A stretch of DNA of 64,000 bases, taken from assembly GCA_037951105.1 (NCBI GenBank), contig JBAMJV010008346.1, positions 1-64,000 on the forward strand. Direction: 5' to 3'. Positions within the stretch are counted from its first letter, which is position 1; each line of letters opens with the position of its first letter. This DNA comes from Echinarachnius parma. Its lineage: Eukaryota > Echinodermata > Echinoidea > Clypeasteroida > Echinarachniidae. The position numbers and the translations under genes are program-made. Positions 49,601 to 62,028 of the stretch are shown here, one piece after another. The notes beneath the pieces were generated by a model. It was not told where the DNA came from, searched no databases, and saw only the letters and a list, made by a program, of their open reading frames with translations.

Positions 49601-50524
49601 AACCCCTTTTTAATTGGAGAACGTGTTTTCTACCTCGCTTTTACCCGAGTGAGATTTCCATAAAAACAGTAGGAGGTCATGTCGTAAAACACGCAGTGAG
49701 AGGTTGTGCAGCATTTTTAATCAAAAGTGTTTCTCCGAGTCACACAGGTAGGTTACTATAGCAACCGCACCTCTCTCATCATGCGACCAGCTGGCGTGAC
49801 ATGTGCTAATCGGCGCGCGCTGGTATACGTTAGCGCGGGAAATTTTGACGGTCAATTCATATCGGGTATATATACAACAGGCAATCTTCAGTCTACTATA
49901 GTCACGCTAGTTTTTTTTTCGCTGCATAATTATAGCGCATGTAATAATACTATACCGGTTTATATTCCTTACACGTACGGCACGAATCTATTATTCTTCA
50001 ATCCGACTTCAAACTTCAACAGTAATCATGGATTTGCGGTGGGTAGCCATAATGCTACTGTTCCGTGCAATTCACAGCATGCAAACTTGTTCCTATTTTT
50101 ATATTCATAGTATTATAACTTGTATTATTTGGGCAAATTTAAGTCTAAAATTAGGAGTATGTGGAATTGTGGAACAATGTTTGTGTGTGAACTTACAGCA
50201 GTTTAAATTGGCAACCTTGTTTACAAGAGTACCACATGTTCCCGATCCAAAACGCGATCGCTGCAATGTTTACATTTTTTACGGCCATGACGTCATCTAC
50301 CCGGGTAACGTTCTGCGCGCTTTTTAATACAATGTTTATCAGCTTAACATCCTGACAACGTCCTGACGTTACCTCGCTATTACCCTAGCCCGACTAGGTT
50401 GAATCCTACCGCGCTGTTGTCAGGACGTTACCTCGATTGGACCTTTTTAATACAAACGCGGTAGAATGTCTTCCTGACAACGTCCGGACGTTACCGCGAC
50501 TATTTTCCTCAATTAAAAAGGGGT
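49601..50524. mobile_element. 924-bp TIR element, family G
   Basis: The left end TTAAAACCCCTTTTTAATTG is matched by CAATTAAAAAGGGGTTTAA on the right, with TTAA available on both sides and a one-base difference next to it. Inside, near 50352, 50416 and 50474, are three copies in mixed orientation of a CTGACAACGTCC/GACGTTACC phrase. An internal 127-codon frame (49727-50110) starts at GTG and resembles no protein I know. Confidence 0.7.
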
Positions 50525-50652
50525 TTAATTGTAGCGGGTAGTTTTGATTTTGGGGCTTTGATTAGCTAAAATCCAAATTATTCCGGGTGCTCCGGGCCCT
50601 ATACCCCAATTGAAGCGGCTCGCGCTTGTAACGTACTCGCAGGTTGGAGAAG

Positions 50653-50684
<32 letters not shown>

Positions 50685-50697
50685 ACCCCCCTCCCTT
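50653..50697. repeat. Long poly-C tract
   Basis: 32 uninterrupted C (50653-50684), then ACCCCCCTCCC. It lies 130 bp right of the family G element. Tracts this long are hard to sequence and their length here may be approximate. Confidence 0.93.
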
Positions 50698-51334
50698 GGA
50701 TAATTGTTGGGGACCTCACTGCTTCGTTCCTCTCTGTCGCTCTGTTCCCTTTACGGCTTATACAATTGTATAGAACATATGGCAATGTGTTATGGGATGG
50801 GCTATATGATTTGTCTTGAAATTAGTCCATAAATTGATTATTGGCTATTATATCATTGTTACATGATAATATTAACAAATCATTTATGCAAGTCCAAATG
50901 ACTCTCTTTATAGGGTTCAAATTTAGCAATCCATAATTTAAGACCAATGCACGTCTATGATTCCCGTGACAGTGCAGACTTGCAAATATTGAGGACTGTG
51001 TCTTTATCATGTGTATGAGAAGGTTCTATCTCCTCAAAGTCAATGACCCTTCATCTCTTCAAATCGTGCATCTAACTTCTGACCCTGTAATAAGATTGTG
51101 CCAAGTTTTTATCAGCCGCGCCGCATACAATGATATAATTTAGTTTCTATCCGACATAACTACGACAACTCAATTGAGAAAATAGTATTCACTCATCTCT
51201 TGCGCTGACGAAGTCTGGTTTCGCCTTACCACCGGAAAGCTATCAATGTGATTACGTCGGAATGAGAGGGGATCGAAACGGAGGATGCTGAGAATCGAGA
51301 TGGTATTGTTTTCTCTTGTAGGCATACGAACAGC

Positions 51335-51390
51335 GGGGGGGGGGGGGGGGGGGGGGGGGGCTAAGGGACTGCACCCCCCCCCCCCCTCCC
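51335..51390. repeat. Facing G and C tracts
   Basis: 26 G (51335-51360), spacer CTAAGGGACTGCA, then 14 C (51373-51386) and TCCCTTTTCC. The layout matches the elements at 16789-16834 and 58593-58627: a G tract, a 10- to 15-base spacer, then a C tract. Confidence 0.9.
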
Positions 51391-51779
51391 TTTTCCTCCT
51401 TCCAGGAATGTTGAAAACTACGATGTTTGGGCAAATTTATCATATTTTAGGTCATTTTCAGCTTTTGCAGAGAATTAGCCCTCAAGATTTGACGAGGAGA
51501 CGGATGTTACAGGAGCAAACGACCACATTACTCTAAAGAAAATTGCCCGTACGCCCATGTTTCTATCACGGTTCCATTTTCTATCGGATTAACCCTACCG
51601 AACTCCGGTTGACTTTAATTCATTTGGCATTATGTCGGCATGCGACGTCTGCAATTCGTTACATGCGCTATGTGTCCAACTGTTTATTTGATGAGAGAAA
51701 TTGAGATGTTTACAGACACATTCTCCACTCCTAGAATTTATTATCATGATGATAATATTAATAATATTATTCATAATCA

Positions 51780-52026
51780 TCCTACTCTCCCTCCTGCTCC
51801 TCCTCCTCCTCTTCACTTTCCTCTTCCTCCTATTCCCCTCCTGCCTCTTGTCCTTCTCTCCCACCTCCTCCTCACTCTCATCCCGATTCTCCTTCCCTTC
51901 CTCCTACTCCTTCTCCTTCTCCTCCTCCTTCTCCTCCCCTCATCCTACCCCTCCTCTCCCTCCTCCTCCTCCTTTTCCGCCTCTTCCTCATATTCCTCCT
52001 ACTCCTTCTACTCTTCCCCCTCCTCA
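51780..52026. repeat. Long polypyrimidine tract (TCC/CCT)
   Basis: About 245 bp almost wholly C and T, mostly CTCCTC triplets. Such homopurine-homopyrimidine tracts can form triplex (H-DNA). The Leu/Pro/Ser frames across it are artefacts. Confidence 0.93.
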
Positions 52027-52030
52027 GATG

Positions 52031-54308
52031 ATTTTCAGATGATAAATCCTTTATCATATCATTGCATTGTATACCTAAATCAGCTCTACTATAGATCTCA
52101 TCTGCATAATCATAGCAACTCTGCCAAGGTCATGCCACTGTTAATGGCTAAGGGCCAGGGATGCACTGTGCTGTTCCTCTTATCATGCTTATCATTAATC
52201 GCTCAAAAATCCCAATTCACACATTAATCTATATATTAACTTCTTTACTTGCTTTTTAGCACGTTTGGGGCGAATAAAATGAAATAAATGGCCTTGGCTA
52301 TCGTCTGCCCCCCGTCCCCTGGTAGCAAGTTGTCCGGGTAATTCTCTACCGGTGGTCAATCATAGATGAACTTGTTACCCCGTTAATACCACCGGGTGCA
52401 ACACCTGTCCCAACCCATACTCTTTCGGCGATCATATCCCTACCTGGTCGTAACCTGTCTGCTATTCACTTTCGTGTTGTCAACTTGCCGCTTGGTGCAC
52501 CCATTCGGTCTATTTTTATTTTGTCTGTGTACTAGCAAGAAACGACTGGCGAGAACGACCATTTCACGTCTAGCAGCAGCCTACTGCGGCCTACAGCACC
52601 TCTTTTTTTACTCAACATGCTCAATCAGGCGCGAGGTCTTGTCGATAGACCGTTGTTCAAGATAAATTGGTTTTCTTATGCCACTGGCGAATTTGATGAT
52701 GGTGATGATGACGATGTTTTTATTGTTGTTGCTGTTTTGTGTTGTTATTGATGATGATACAGGGGCGTTATAATAAACTCCTCACTCCACCCCCCAAATC
52801 ATCTAGAACATACTCCCTTACACCGTTACAGTCTTGTTCATTTTCATAAAATTGGACTCGGTTATGCCTGTTTCTAGTGGGAGGGGGCAAATACTCTTGA
52901 GAAACCCCAAGAATGAGAGGGGTGCGTACAGAAAACAGGTGATGGTGAACCCAGGGGTAGGAAATCCATGTGGACCAGGTTCATTCGTCCGTACCAGTTA
53001 ATTTGAAATCCTAGACTTGTTTAAGACTTGAGCGTACGGGGACGCCTATAATACCCCTGCGTTCGATCATCAGGACCAAATTAGATATAATAGTTGTATA
53101 TTTTGTGTTGTAGTCTGCGTGGATACTTTCTTTAATTTACCCTTTTCGTAAAACCCGTCACGGAAATAAAGATGGAATAGACAATGAGAGTACACTGTCA
53201 ACAGTTTTCTATCAAAATACGTTATCGTTGATATAATTTGAGAAAAGTATTGCTGGTTTTTGCAAGCAAAAATAAGCTGATATATAATTCGCCCACACAC
53301 CAATTTGTTTTATTTGCACATAATACCATGACAACGAAGTTATCAAGCTTTTATTTAGGTAAATAGAGTGAAAGTAACACTCAGACCAACCTGTAGCACG
53401 TACCACGTTTCCCCCCTCGCATCCCTGTTACACGATCTTCCTACCCCGCCCATAAAGGTGTAGACTTCCCTCAATATTGTATGAAATGTTCCGTTCCTTA
53501 ATCCCCACCCCCACCTTCTCCCCTTCCCTATTATAAGGTCTACGGGGGACGACTCTTTGCGACGTGGAAAGATCGTAAAACGCGCTAAAATAATTGATTT
53601 CGTTCCAACGCATTCATTGTCATTTTCCTCCGTTTTTCATCTGACCCGACGATGAACTATAAAGGTTTTAAAGAAGCGACATAATATTTTAAAGATGGTC
53701 GTGCGTGGAAAAGCTTCACTGTGCTTCATCATTTTTAGTTAGGCAAGTTGGTGCGATTTATACTACTGAGCCAGTGGATTACGCACCGTACGCAAGGTGT
53801 TCACAAGATGGCAACTCGCGTATGATTTACGAATACGGACGAAACAAAACCCAAACCTTTCATTGGGGATATACAGCTAAGTTCGCGAACAGAGTAAAGT
53901 CAGAAAAGTGGTTTCCTTGGAATAGGTTATGACACATCATCACGTATACCGTATAGGCTACGTTGTATGTACTATTACTACTATAATGTGTACCCATCAA
54001 TGAATAACTTTGTTACTTTGTTAGATTTTATTCCATGGTTTCTTTCGCTTCATTACCCTAGAAACCAAGCCCCAAACTAACCCTTACTCTAGACCGACAG
54101 ACCGAAACTTTGTGTGGCCCTATTAAAGGTATGGTGACAAGAAAACTGCCTCAAAATTGGGTTTTACTGTATCTAAGGTAGATTTTCATGAAGATTACTA
54201 ATACAAACATATTTTCCTCGTGGGAAAACCCGGTAAAATAAAAAAATCAACTTGTAAATTCACTTTCGGAACCCCCGTAAAAAAACTGAGTCCCGGGCGA
54301 ACAAAAAA
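52031..54308. other. No gene recognised
   Basis: AT-rich to moderate. 52396-52665 is an open plus frame of 89 codons without a domain. 52690-52760 holds GATGATGATG-type short repeats. Confidence 0.45.
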
Positions 54309-54330
54309 TGACGTCATCTTTGTGACGTCA
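54309..54330. promoter_or_regulatory. Two full palindromic CREs 14 bp apart
   Basis: TGACGTCA at 54309-54316 and 54323-54330, followed by CACCTGCAGG. Paired perfect CREs are unlikely by chance at one site and suggest a CREB/ATF-responsive element or a repeat-borne promoter. No gene was recognised downstream in either direction. Confidence 0.5.
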
Positions 54331-54639
54331 CCTGCAGGCAATCGCAGTTTAGCTCGGTCATAGACGTACACGCTGAGTGCAATACTCACGTTGACACAGA
54401 GATATTATTTCCATTTGTTTCAATATTTGCAAACATTTGTTCAGGTTTATATCATGGACGATATACACTCAGATGTGTAGCTGTATCCTGCTACAATTCA
54501 TTTCTTAGCAATTCTTAAGCATTTTCAGTAAAACCTCAATTTACAAGCAAAAACGAGTTTGTTTTACAAGCAAGTCATAGGCTCTGCAATGCACATTTCT
54601 CCGCGTTGCGGTCTGCATGTGATGTCATGAATCGGGTGA

Positions 54640-54670
54640 CACGTGCGCACATTCCCGCTCTGCTATAAAT
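54640..54670 (+). promoter_or_regulatory. E-box and TATA-like box
   Basis: CACGTG at 54640-54645 lies 19 bp from TATAAAT at 54664-54670, 310 bp right of the twin CREs. The following sequence has no long frame, so any transcript would be non-coding or spliced. Confidence 0.25.
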
Positions 54671-55359
54671 TACTTTTTTTAGGAGCATGGAACGCCGATG
54701 CGTAATAAAGCAAAAAAGTTGCATGAAATTTACCTTTTTTTCCCAACTTAAGGATTTCTTTGAAAAAAAGAGTGTGGTATATCAATAAAGGCACATATTT
54801 AAAGCTATAAACCTGAATCAAAGCCGGGATTACCCCCCTCCTTTAAAGCAAAGAAAAACATGAACAATTTATGTTATAATTTTGTTTGCTTATGTATCGG
54901 ACTAGGAAATGTTGGCATATACAAAATGTTGGTATCCCGAAGCATATATCTGGTGGCACTAGGTGAGCTGCGGGACATCGCTAATTGCTCTGTCTGCGTT
55001 TATATGTAGAAGTAATCATCATTACTAGTATTGCGATATTTTTCAAAACCATTTACAACAATTGCAAAAAACATTGTGTTTGTTACTTATTTTGGACATT
55101 GATGTTGATACGGTTCGTTGTGTTTTTTTTATAATACTTATAAGGTATATATGACACGTTATTTCTGTAAACTTCTCTAATTTGTTGGCAAAATACCAGT
55201 CAAGTCCTTGTCGGATGTTACACAGCTATAATGGTGTTCACCTATGGGTACCAAGTCTAAGCCATTTGTCTATATAATTGATACACCATACATGTTTATA
55301 TATACATTTTTTCTTTAAACAAATTACATATGTCATAAACAACAAATATTATTATTTCA

Positions 55360-55680
55360 GTTCGCAGCAGACAATAGGTATGCATGAACGCGAAGCGCCC
55401 AAGTCAGACGAAGTCAGACCTACATCTGTCCGACCAAATTATGATTCTCCGAAATCATTTCGGTTCCGGACAGAGTCGGGTATCAGTGCGATGGTTCTCA
55501 AAATAGTTCCGAGGTTCTCTCCCGAGCCCCACTGTCCTTCTTCCGCGGGATTAGCGCGGTTAATCCTACACCATCCGGGCACCATCCGCCCTGATCCCTT
55601 TTACGCCAAGGACTCGGCAGACACGGTTCATCGTTTCTTGGGTGTTGGTGTTCGGACATTGCCGAGCGCCATCTGGTGAT
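55360..55680 (+). other. Open frame after a plausible acceptor; possible unidentified exon
   Basis: A TTATTATTTCAG acceptor-like site at about 55348-55359 is followed by an open frame to a stop at 55677-55679, with more balanced base composition than its neighbours. Its product (about 106 codons, rich in Pro, Ser and Arg) matches nothing I know. It could be a terminal exon, a non-coding RNA exon, or chance. Confidence 0.2.
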
Positions 55681-56104
55681 GATTTTCTTACATCCGGTGC
55701 CCCCCCCTCGTACGTCGCATGGGGGATCTCGCAGAACAAATAGATGCAAATCTCTCTCTCTTAAGTTTTTCTCAAATTCTCAAGATGATAAGGATCTGTG
55801 GTTTTGTAGAGACAATGAACTACGTCTAAATTTACATAACCACGTGTGGATATGCGTCTGACATCGGGGAACCACAAGACCAAAAGCAAACACAGAAAAG
55901 GATTAGCATACAGTAACAAAGAGGTAAAGCTGGGACAAGGATCGTATCAAATCATATTTTGTCGAATGTAAGGTGTGCCCTTGTCATAGCTGTGCCATTT
56001 GAGACATCAAAAGGTAGCCAAAAATAAAGTCAGAATTCGCAAAGGTTGCAACAAGAATCAACAATAGGTGAATCATATGAGCCATTTTTTGCTGACATGA
56101 ATTA

Positions 56105-56365
56105 GTTATAACCATAAAAACGTGGTAGCCCAAAGTATATGTTTTCAAAAGCTGTGTGAATTGAGAGGTTTATTATCACACAGGCAAAGCCATTCAGTAA
56201 TAAGCTGATCAACTTCATTCATATGTAATATTAGTTATGCCTTCAGAATGTGATAGCTCAATGTACGTGAATACCTTTCGTTTTCACAAGATATGAGAAT
56301 TGTGAGATTTATTATCACATATGACAAAGCGCATGCATTCGGTAATATGCTGATCACTTCAGTAG
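56105..56365. repeat. Degenerate tandem duplication, about 130-bp period
   Basis: TTTATTATCACA with GGCAAAGCCATTCAGTAATA and GCTGATCA at about 56168 is repeated with changes at about 56305 (GATTTATTATCACA, CATTCGGTAATA, GCTGATCA). Each copy is preceded by TAGTTAT and a GTGATAGC/GTGGTAGC phrase. Confidence 0.65.
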
Positions 56366-56635
56366 ATAAATCTCACACTTATTTGTCTGCTTACAATAAT
56401 TAATAATGCACATCTCTACGAGATAGAATAAGTGTTTTTAATTTAAATTGTATGAAATTTAAAGGGTGTCTAACAGTTTAGCACTAAAATGTTTATCCTG
56501 ATATTATTACGTCATTGTTACACGTAGCTTTGAAATTATTGTACAATTTAGATCCATAAATCATTACAGTCACTGCTAATTTGATGCAAGCAAAATAAGT
56601 GTATTTGATAATCCATGCAGTGAACGAAATCAGAC

Positions 56636-56690
56636 AATTTCAATTTCTATTTATTCTTGCTTCCAACAAAACATTACAAATTAATTATAA
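56636..56690 (-). mobile_element. Retroelement 3' end, (TTGAA)n-tailed family, copy 3
   Basis: ATTTCAATTTCTATTTATTC is followed by TTGCTTCCAACAAAACATTA, nearly identical to copy 2 over about 35 bp. Only a short tail remains. Confidence 0.6.
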
Positions 56691-56699
56691 TAATTTACA

Positions 56700-57715
56700 A
56701 AAATAGACAACTACTGTCTGTAGTCTGATTTGTTAATCAAAAATAAAATTAAGAAAGTATTTAATGAAATTCATATAAAAAAGTTGCCCAAACGACCTTT
56801 TTGCCGATCGTAAAGGTCGCCATATTTCTTAATTGACCCGGTCTCTTGAGATAGGAGATAGATAGAAATCCAATACTTCCTTGCAAAAAACTACTAATTG
56901 GGTCCAGCATCTATAAACTTGATCCAAATTTCTTTATCAGAGCGTTGGTTTAATGAGTCTAAATTAACAGAAGGTAATTATTACAGTATACCGTAATTAG
57001 TGGGGTTGTGCTTGATTATGGATCTATAAAGTGCACATATTTAAGAACAAAATAAGCGTTTGTATTTCAACTAAGACAATCAAAGCGTTCATTCATTCAC
57101 TGTTAACAAATGACCATTAGAATATATCAATGCAAATATTCATCCTGGCTTTGGTATAACTGTTATGTCATTTGATATATCCGTAATTTTACTGTAATAT
57201 CAATTCTAATTTTTTGAAAAGAAATCATTATGATCATTATCATAAGTTATTGGTTAATCTAACGAGCTATCAAAAAAGGTCACAGAACTCATCTGACCTT
57301 GCTCTTTAAAGTGCAAATTAAAACCTTACTCTTCACTGACAAGGTCAACTCCAGCTTCCTTCCTTGCGACCTTTTGATCTTATTTTCGGCCGATTTATCT
57401 TGAAAATATAAAAAATGTGAAATAGATAAATTAGTTTAGGAAAATAACTGAAGAAAGGTCGAATAATTTCCGGAAGTAGAAAAGAATATAGGGTTGCAAC
57501 AAATTGAAATAAAATCTGACAAGTTAAACAATAAGTGTGAATACAGATAAAGGTCCCTGAACTTTTCAACTGCAATTAAGATGAGATGCATACAATCATT
57601 ATATCGTCTAATATTTAGCTATCAATCAGTTTTGTTCCAAGGTATGCAAAGGCTATCAGTGTCAGATTACTATATAATTAACGGGAAATGAAACGCTGGA
57701 ATTTTCTCTTACTGT
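56700..57715. other. No gene recognised
   Basis: AT-rich sequence between a retroelement tail and the inverted repeat at 57719. Nothing further seen. Confidence 0.5.
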
Positions 57716-57718
57716 TAC

Positions 57719-57844
57719 TGATAAGTGCATAATTCCTGTTACTTCTATAGTCGTATATTTCCCCATGGGTTTCACTAATATTTGAAATAATCAATGTTTA
57801 TAAGACTATACGACTAGAAGTGACAGGAATTATGTATTTATCAG
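57719..57844. repeat. Inverted repeat, about 38-bp arms, 50-nt loop
   Basis: CTGATAAGTGCATAATTCCT...AGTCGTAT at the left (57719-57757) pairs with ATACGACT...AGGAATTATG and TATTTATCAG at the right (57808-57844). A two-base indel and about four mismatches interrupt the stem. It could be a small foldback element or an RNA hairpin. It lies 40 bp from the family C MITE. Confidence 0.75.
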
Positions 57845-57884
57845 AAATAGTTAGCGAACATGCCAGCAATTGGTTCCCCTTTAA

Positions 57885-58666
57885 CCCTAAAAAGACTGGG
57901 GGGCTGATTTAGCCCCCCCCTCCTCTATTTTCGCGATAATTCCGCAACGCGCGCAGATATTGTCGCGCGACTTCATGAGTTTTTTCATTGAAGTCTTGCG
58001 CAACTTTTGAGACCAAATTTGCGACGACCGGGTATATCGTTCAAAAGTCACGTGACCTTTTGTAAGTGAGCGTCGGGCCGAAAATCGCAAAATGTTGTGA
58101 TTTGTGTACAAATCCTATGGAAATTGATTTTTTTCCTAGAAAAGACAAAATCTTCATTATTTTTCATTCTAATCACTGCAATCATTTAATTTTGGGCTAA
58201 AAATGGTTGAATAATGGTCAATAATTATTTTCATTGAAAAAACAATAAAAAACATAAGTAAAACAAACAAAGAAATACATAAGAAATGCAATTTTCGCAT
58301 AATTAATTAGCTCTAATTAGCATATTATAATTAGAACAAAAAAATTAACTATGCAATATTGTATGGCTCATGGACATCTATCACCATGCCAAATTTGGAG
58401 TTGATTGGAGTTTCGATTGCCGAGAAAACTACGAAAACTACAAAAAAATACAATTTTCGCATAATTAATTAGCTCTAATTAGCATATTCTAATTTTTAAA
58501 AAAATTTAAACTACGCAATATTGTAGAATTTATGGACATCTATCACGTTGCCAAATTTGGAGTCGATCAGAGTTTCGGTTGCCGAGATCTTAGGGGGGGG
58601 GGCCCTTTTAGCCCCCCCCCCCCCCCCAGTTTTTTCAAGGTTCAAAATAGCCCAGTCTTTTTAGGG
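57885..58666. mobile_element. piggyBac-like MITE, family C
   Basis: 782 bp with perfect 16-bp TIRs (CCCTAAAAAGACTGGG) and TTAA on both sides (57881-57884, 58667-58670). TTAA duplications with CCC...GGG ends are the hallmark of piggyBac elements. A G/C pair (58593-58602; 58612-58627) lies near the right end, a shorter C tract (57913-57920) lies near the left end, and a two-copy internal repeat occupies 58283-58590. No transposase frame exists, so it would need a helper element. Confidence 0.85.
58283..58590. repeat. Two-copy internal repeat of the family C MITE
   Basis: CAATTTTCGCATAATTAATT with AGCTCTAATTAGCATATT occurs at about 58290 and 58450. Each is followed by a TATTGTA...ATGGACATCTATCAC phrase and CCAAATTTGGAGT. 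The period is about 160 bp and the copies differ at scattered positions. Confidence 0.85.
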
Positions 58667-58929
58667 TTAAGGAGGCATCAGTACCTCGTTGATACAATTC
58701 AGATGATGTGCTCACGTGATGCAAGCATGATCGTACGTGCAATTCTCAATAGGTGTCATGATTAGGGAATAATGCTCGATAATAATTATTCCCGTCTCTA
58801 CTATAATTATATATAGTTGCCAGCGATACCATGATTTGGTCCCGAAACGCGATTAATTTTGTCCAAAAACAAAAAGAAGAATCAAACAATTCCTATTGGC
58901 TGACACTTTTGTTAATAATACATTTGATA

Positions 58930-59165
58930 ATACACATGAATAAGAAGAGGATGAAGATAAGAACAAAGAGAAAAGAAGAAGAAGAAGAAGAGATATAAAT
59001 ATGACCGAACAATAATAACAATAATAAAAAGGATGGGCAGGATCGAGGAGAGAATAACATACGTATATTACGGACGATGAAAAAGAAGAAGTAAGAAAGG
59101 GAAAATGTGATTTTAAAAATTGGAAAAGGGTGAAAGAGAAGGGGAAGAAGAAGGAGGAAAAAAAT
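58930..59165. repeat. Purine-rich GAA/AGG stretch
   Basis: AAGAAGAAGAAGAAGAG and related phrases over 235 bp. The complement gives Phe/Leu/Ser-rich frames of no significance. Confidence 0.85.
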
Positions 59166-60115
59166 AACGGATATTACCTGGCTTGTCATGTGACGTATAA
59201 CCGATGACTCGTTCTGTCTTTAGGGAGGAATGCTAAAATGTTACGCTTCTGGGGGGCAAAACAAACCAGGCTATGCACTATTGCCTTCTACCAGCGCACC
59301 TTGACGTTTATATATTAACCCATTGCCTATAAGGACTTAATAAGGTAACCTGGTGGGTCCTGTATGAAGTCTATGTGAAATGCACAATTTAGTAGGGAAG
59401 AGGTTAATTAAAGGTGCATGTTAACGTTGCTGTGATGTGCAAACACAAAGGTTGTATGAACGAATTACATATCGGTTTATTCTATTTATGCTTACAGAAT
59501 AGTGTTTGAAAATGTTATGTCAAACTAGTCAACTAGTTTTGGCTGAGATACGAGCGAAAATAAAATCAAAGACAGTAACAAGAACATATGCATGGTTTGG
59601 ATGAGCGTTACCATGGTTACATGTAACACTTTCATACAAAATCTCAAATATTTTCCTACCGTATCCTGATCATTTTCGCCCAAACGTTTGTATAGCCGGG
59701 CTTCTATAGACATACATACTCATAAACATAAACATAACTCATAACTTTAAAGTGATGCTTATGCGCCTGATGATTTGATATAGAGTCAGCTTCACAAAAT
59801 ACTAAAAACAGTGATTCTTTATGACGTATATTGTTTAAAGTTGAGATACAGATTGCCTCGGTAAAGTTTGTCCAGAAACGTTACAAACGTTACAAACAAT
59901 GGAATAAAATGGTCAGTTTAGTTCAATCACCTTCAACTATATAAGGCCAAAAACCACAACAAGAGGGATCCCTTAAAACAAAAAACCCGGTTCTGTGAAA
60001 AGCTTCCATCGTATGGGGGTTCTCCTAAACCTCCCCCATTTCCGAACTAATGTCTGATTGAGTCAACCGAGTTTCGATTGTAATTTCCCGCCTTTTTCCT
60101 CTCATTGCCATCATA

Positions 60116-60315
60116 CAGTCAAACACGTGTTTAGTGACCACCTAAGGAAAACAAAAAAAGTGGCCACTGTATGGTAGACAGTGGCATTCTATAGACAGGT
60201 TTGATAACAACCGTATTCCTCTACAGGGGATCACTTTTGGTGCATGGCCACTATATAGGCAAGTTGGCTACTATAGATTAGATAGACAGGTGGTCATCTG
60301 TGACAGGTTTGATTG
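60116..60315. mobile_element. Tc1/mariner-like MITE with CAGTCAAAC ends
   Basis: 200 bp flanked by TA at 60114-60115 and 60316-60317. The ends are CAGTCAAACACGTG and, inverted, CAATCAAACCTGTC, each followed about 13 bp later by GACCACCT. CAGTCAAAC-type termini with a TA target are typical of Tc1/mariner-derived elements. The interior holds several copies of GGCCACT-like phrases. It is non-coding. Confidence 0.75.
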
Positions 60316-60667
60316 TATGATGTTTAGTTCGTTCAGGTTATTGATAATTCCCTCTGATCTAGCACAATTTAGCACACAACACAATTAATCCTCGGGTTAA
60401 CCTGCCGAAAGACTGCTGTCACCAATGTTTGGTAATACATCTTGACATTCTCAGAAACACATACCCCAAGACATGACGTAAGTAAGATCATGTGAAGTTG
60501 CTTAATATATGATATTCGTATTTACTTGTTCTTGTACATTATTTAAATCGCAGTTCTATCCAATCACCGACGATAAACATTGTAAAAGTGACGTCACAGC
60601 TTACTATGGGTGATGGTTCCAAACAATGTCAGGCAAGCAGGAACTGTGTGACCTCCGATGCTACCGG

Positions 60668-60699
60668 AGGAAGAAGAAGAAGAAGAAGAAGAAGAAGAG
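60668..60699. repeat. GAA trinucleotide microsatellite
   Basis: About ten AAG/GAA units. They encode nine Lys in a 69-codon ATG-initiated frame (60626-60835) that resembles no known protein. A palindromic CRE (TGACGTCA, 60589-60596) lies 30 bp before that ATG, but I do not regard the frame as a gene. Confidence 0.95.
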
Positions 60700-61462
60700 G
60701 TTGCTAAGAATGCAATCGTCTAGCAACCCACTATCACTAAAGCCCAAACCATATGACAGGTTGTTTAGAACCAGAACTACATGTATGTTGTATACCAAAA
60801 TGATGTATTGTCACTACGAATTCGGTAATCTATGACGCTCTTTTTGTGTTGAGTAATACTAATTTTTTGTTTCGATTTGTGGTTTAATGAAGTTGAATAT
60901 ATAGGTGTCTTTCGTATGAAGTTCATACGGAAGTCTCCAAACCTCATAGTGGATTAGCGTTTAGTCATTGTGAATACAATGAACTTGTCAGAGTCATTCA
61001 GTGCTTGTTGTTCTAGCCAATTTTCTGTTGTTTCTGTGCTTTCGGTGATTATCACCGTTAGTATCTCTGATTGTTTAGCTCGATAAGACGAGAGAAAACT
61101 AATGAGCGAAGATTGTCTCAAGTCCTGATCGGATTATGATCGGGAAAACGGGAACCCTACTCGTCGAAATAATTGAGACATTTTAATTTCGATTGACAGA
61201 ATTGAACTGTAGGGAGGGTGGTGTGATTTTATAGCAAAATGAGAGGGGATATTGGCTTGTTCTGTAATACAACGAAAGTGGCGAATTAAAAACGAACGCG
61301 CTACAACAGCTATAACATCTACTATTATTGTTCTATGCTGCGTATCCGCAATTCAAATATTCAGATAATTTCAACATCTTTGACTCCATATGAGCAATTA
61401 TTATGTTGGTAAGAGAAATACATTGTGTATGTACTTTAATTTATTAGGGAAATGACAGTTAA

Positions 61463-62028
61463 AGGGATAGTTGAGTTTTGGTATAGAGGGCGCTACAGAA
61501 AATAATTTGTTGTGAGATAATGAAAAACTGAGTGTCAAATTCGAAAGAGCATACAATTTTAATGACAGAATAAACTTTATTTGATCAAAATCGGTTAAGA
61601 AATGGCTGAAATTTCCATAAACATAACCATTTGTAATAATTGCGGGGCCCCACATTTATTCGATAATTTTGAACCAGTCGTTACAAAAAAAAATGTAATG
61701 CTTCCTCTTTTCAAAAATGTACAAAAGAGGTCTTTAAATAGTTGTTGATTATCTCTCTATCTAATCACTATTTCAACAAAACATCACATGCACAATATTT
61801 TATTTCAAATGGTTGAAACCGATGAGTGTTTAGAGAGCGCCCTCTTGAGTTTTAACGGTTCTTTTTGGATGATAACAGGCTTTTTACTTAGTCATTTGTA
61901 ATGCTTTATTCCTTTTGAGCATGGTAGGGGTTATAACTATAAGTTTGTAATGTAATGTTGCAGGTTTTGGTTACTAAAATTCAGATTGACCAAAAATGTA
62001 CTCTCTTTACCAGGACTCAACTATCCCT
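61463..62028. mobile_element. TTAA-bounded TIR element, family B
   Basis: 566 bp between TTAA at 61459-61462 and 62029-62032. The TIRs share AGGGATAGTTGAGT perfectly and then TGGTA...GAG imperfectly. A second inverted pair inside (AGAGGGCGC near 61485; GCGCCCTCTTG near 61838) extends the symmetry. The AGGGA ends resemble family A, suggesting related transposition machinery. No transposase frame is present. Confidence 0.8.

Noticed and set aside
49727..50110. 127-codon plus frame as a transposase or host gene
   Set aside because: It starts at GTG, sits inside a TIR element and has no recognisable catalytic motif or domain.
51640..52227. 195-codon Pro/Leu/Ser plus frame
   Set aside because: Most of it is the polypyrimidine tract, with no domain outside the low-complexity part.
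60626..60835. ATG-started Lys-rich 69-codon frame after a CRE
   Set aside because: The Lys run is a GAA microsatellite and the remainder resembles nothing known.
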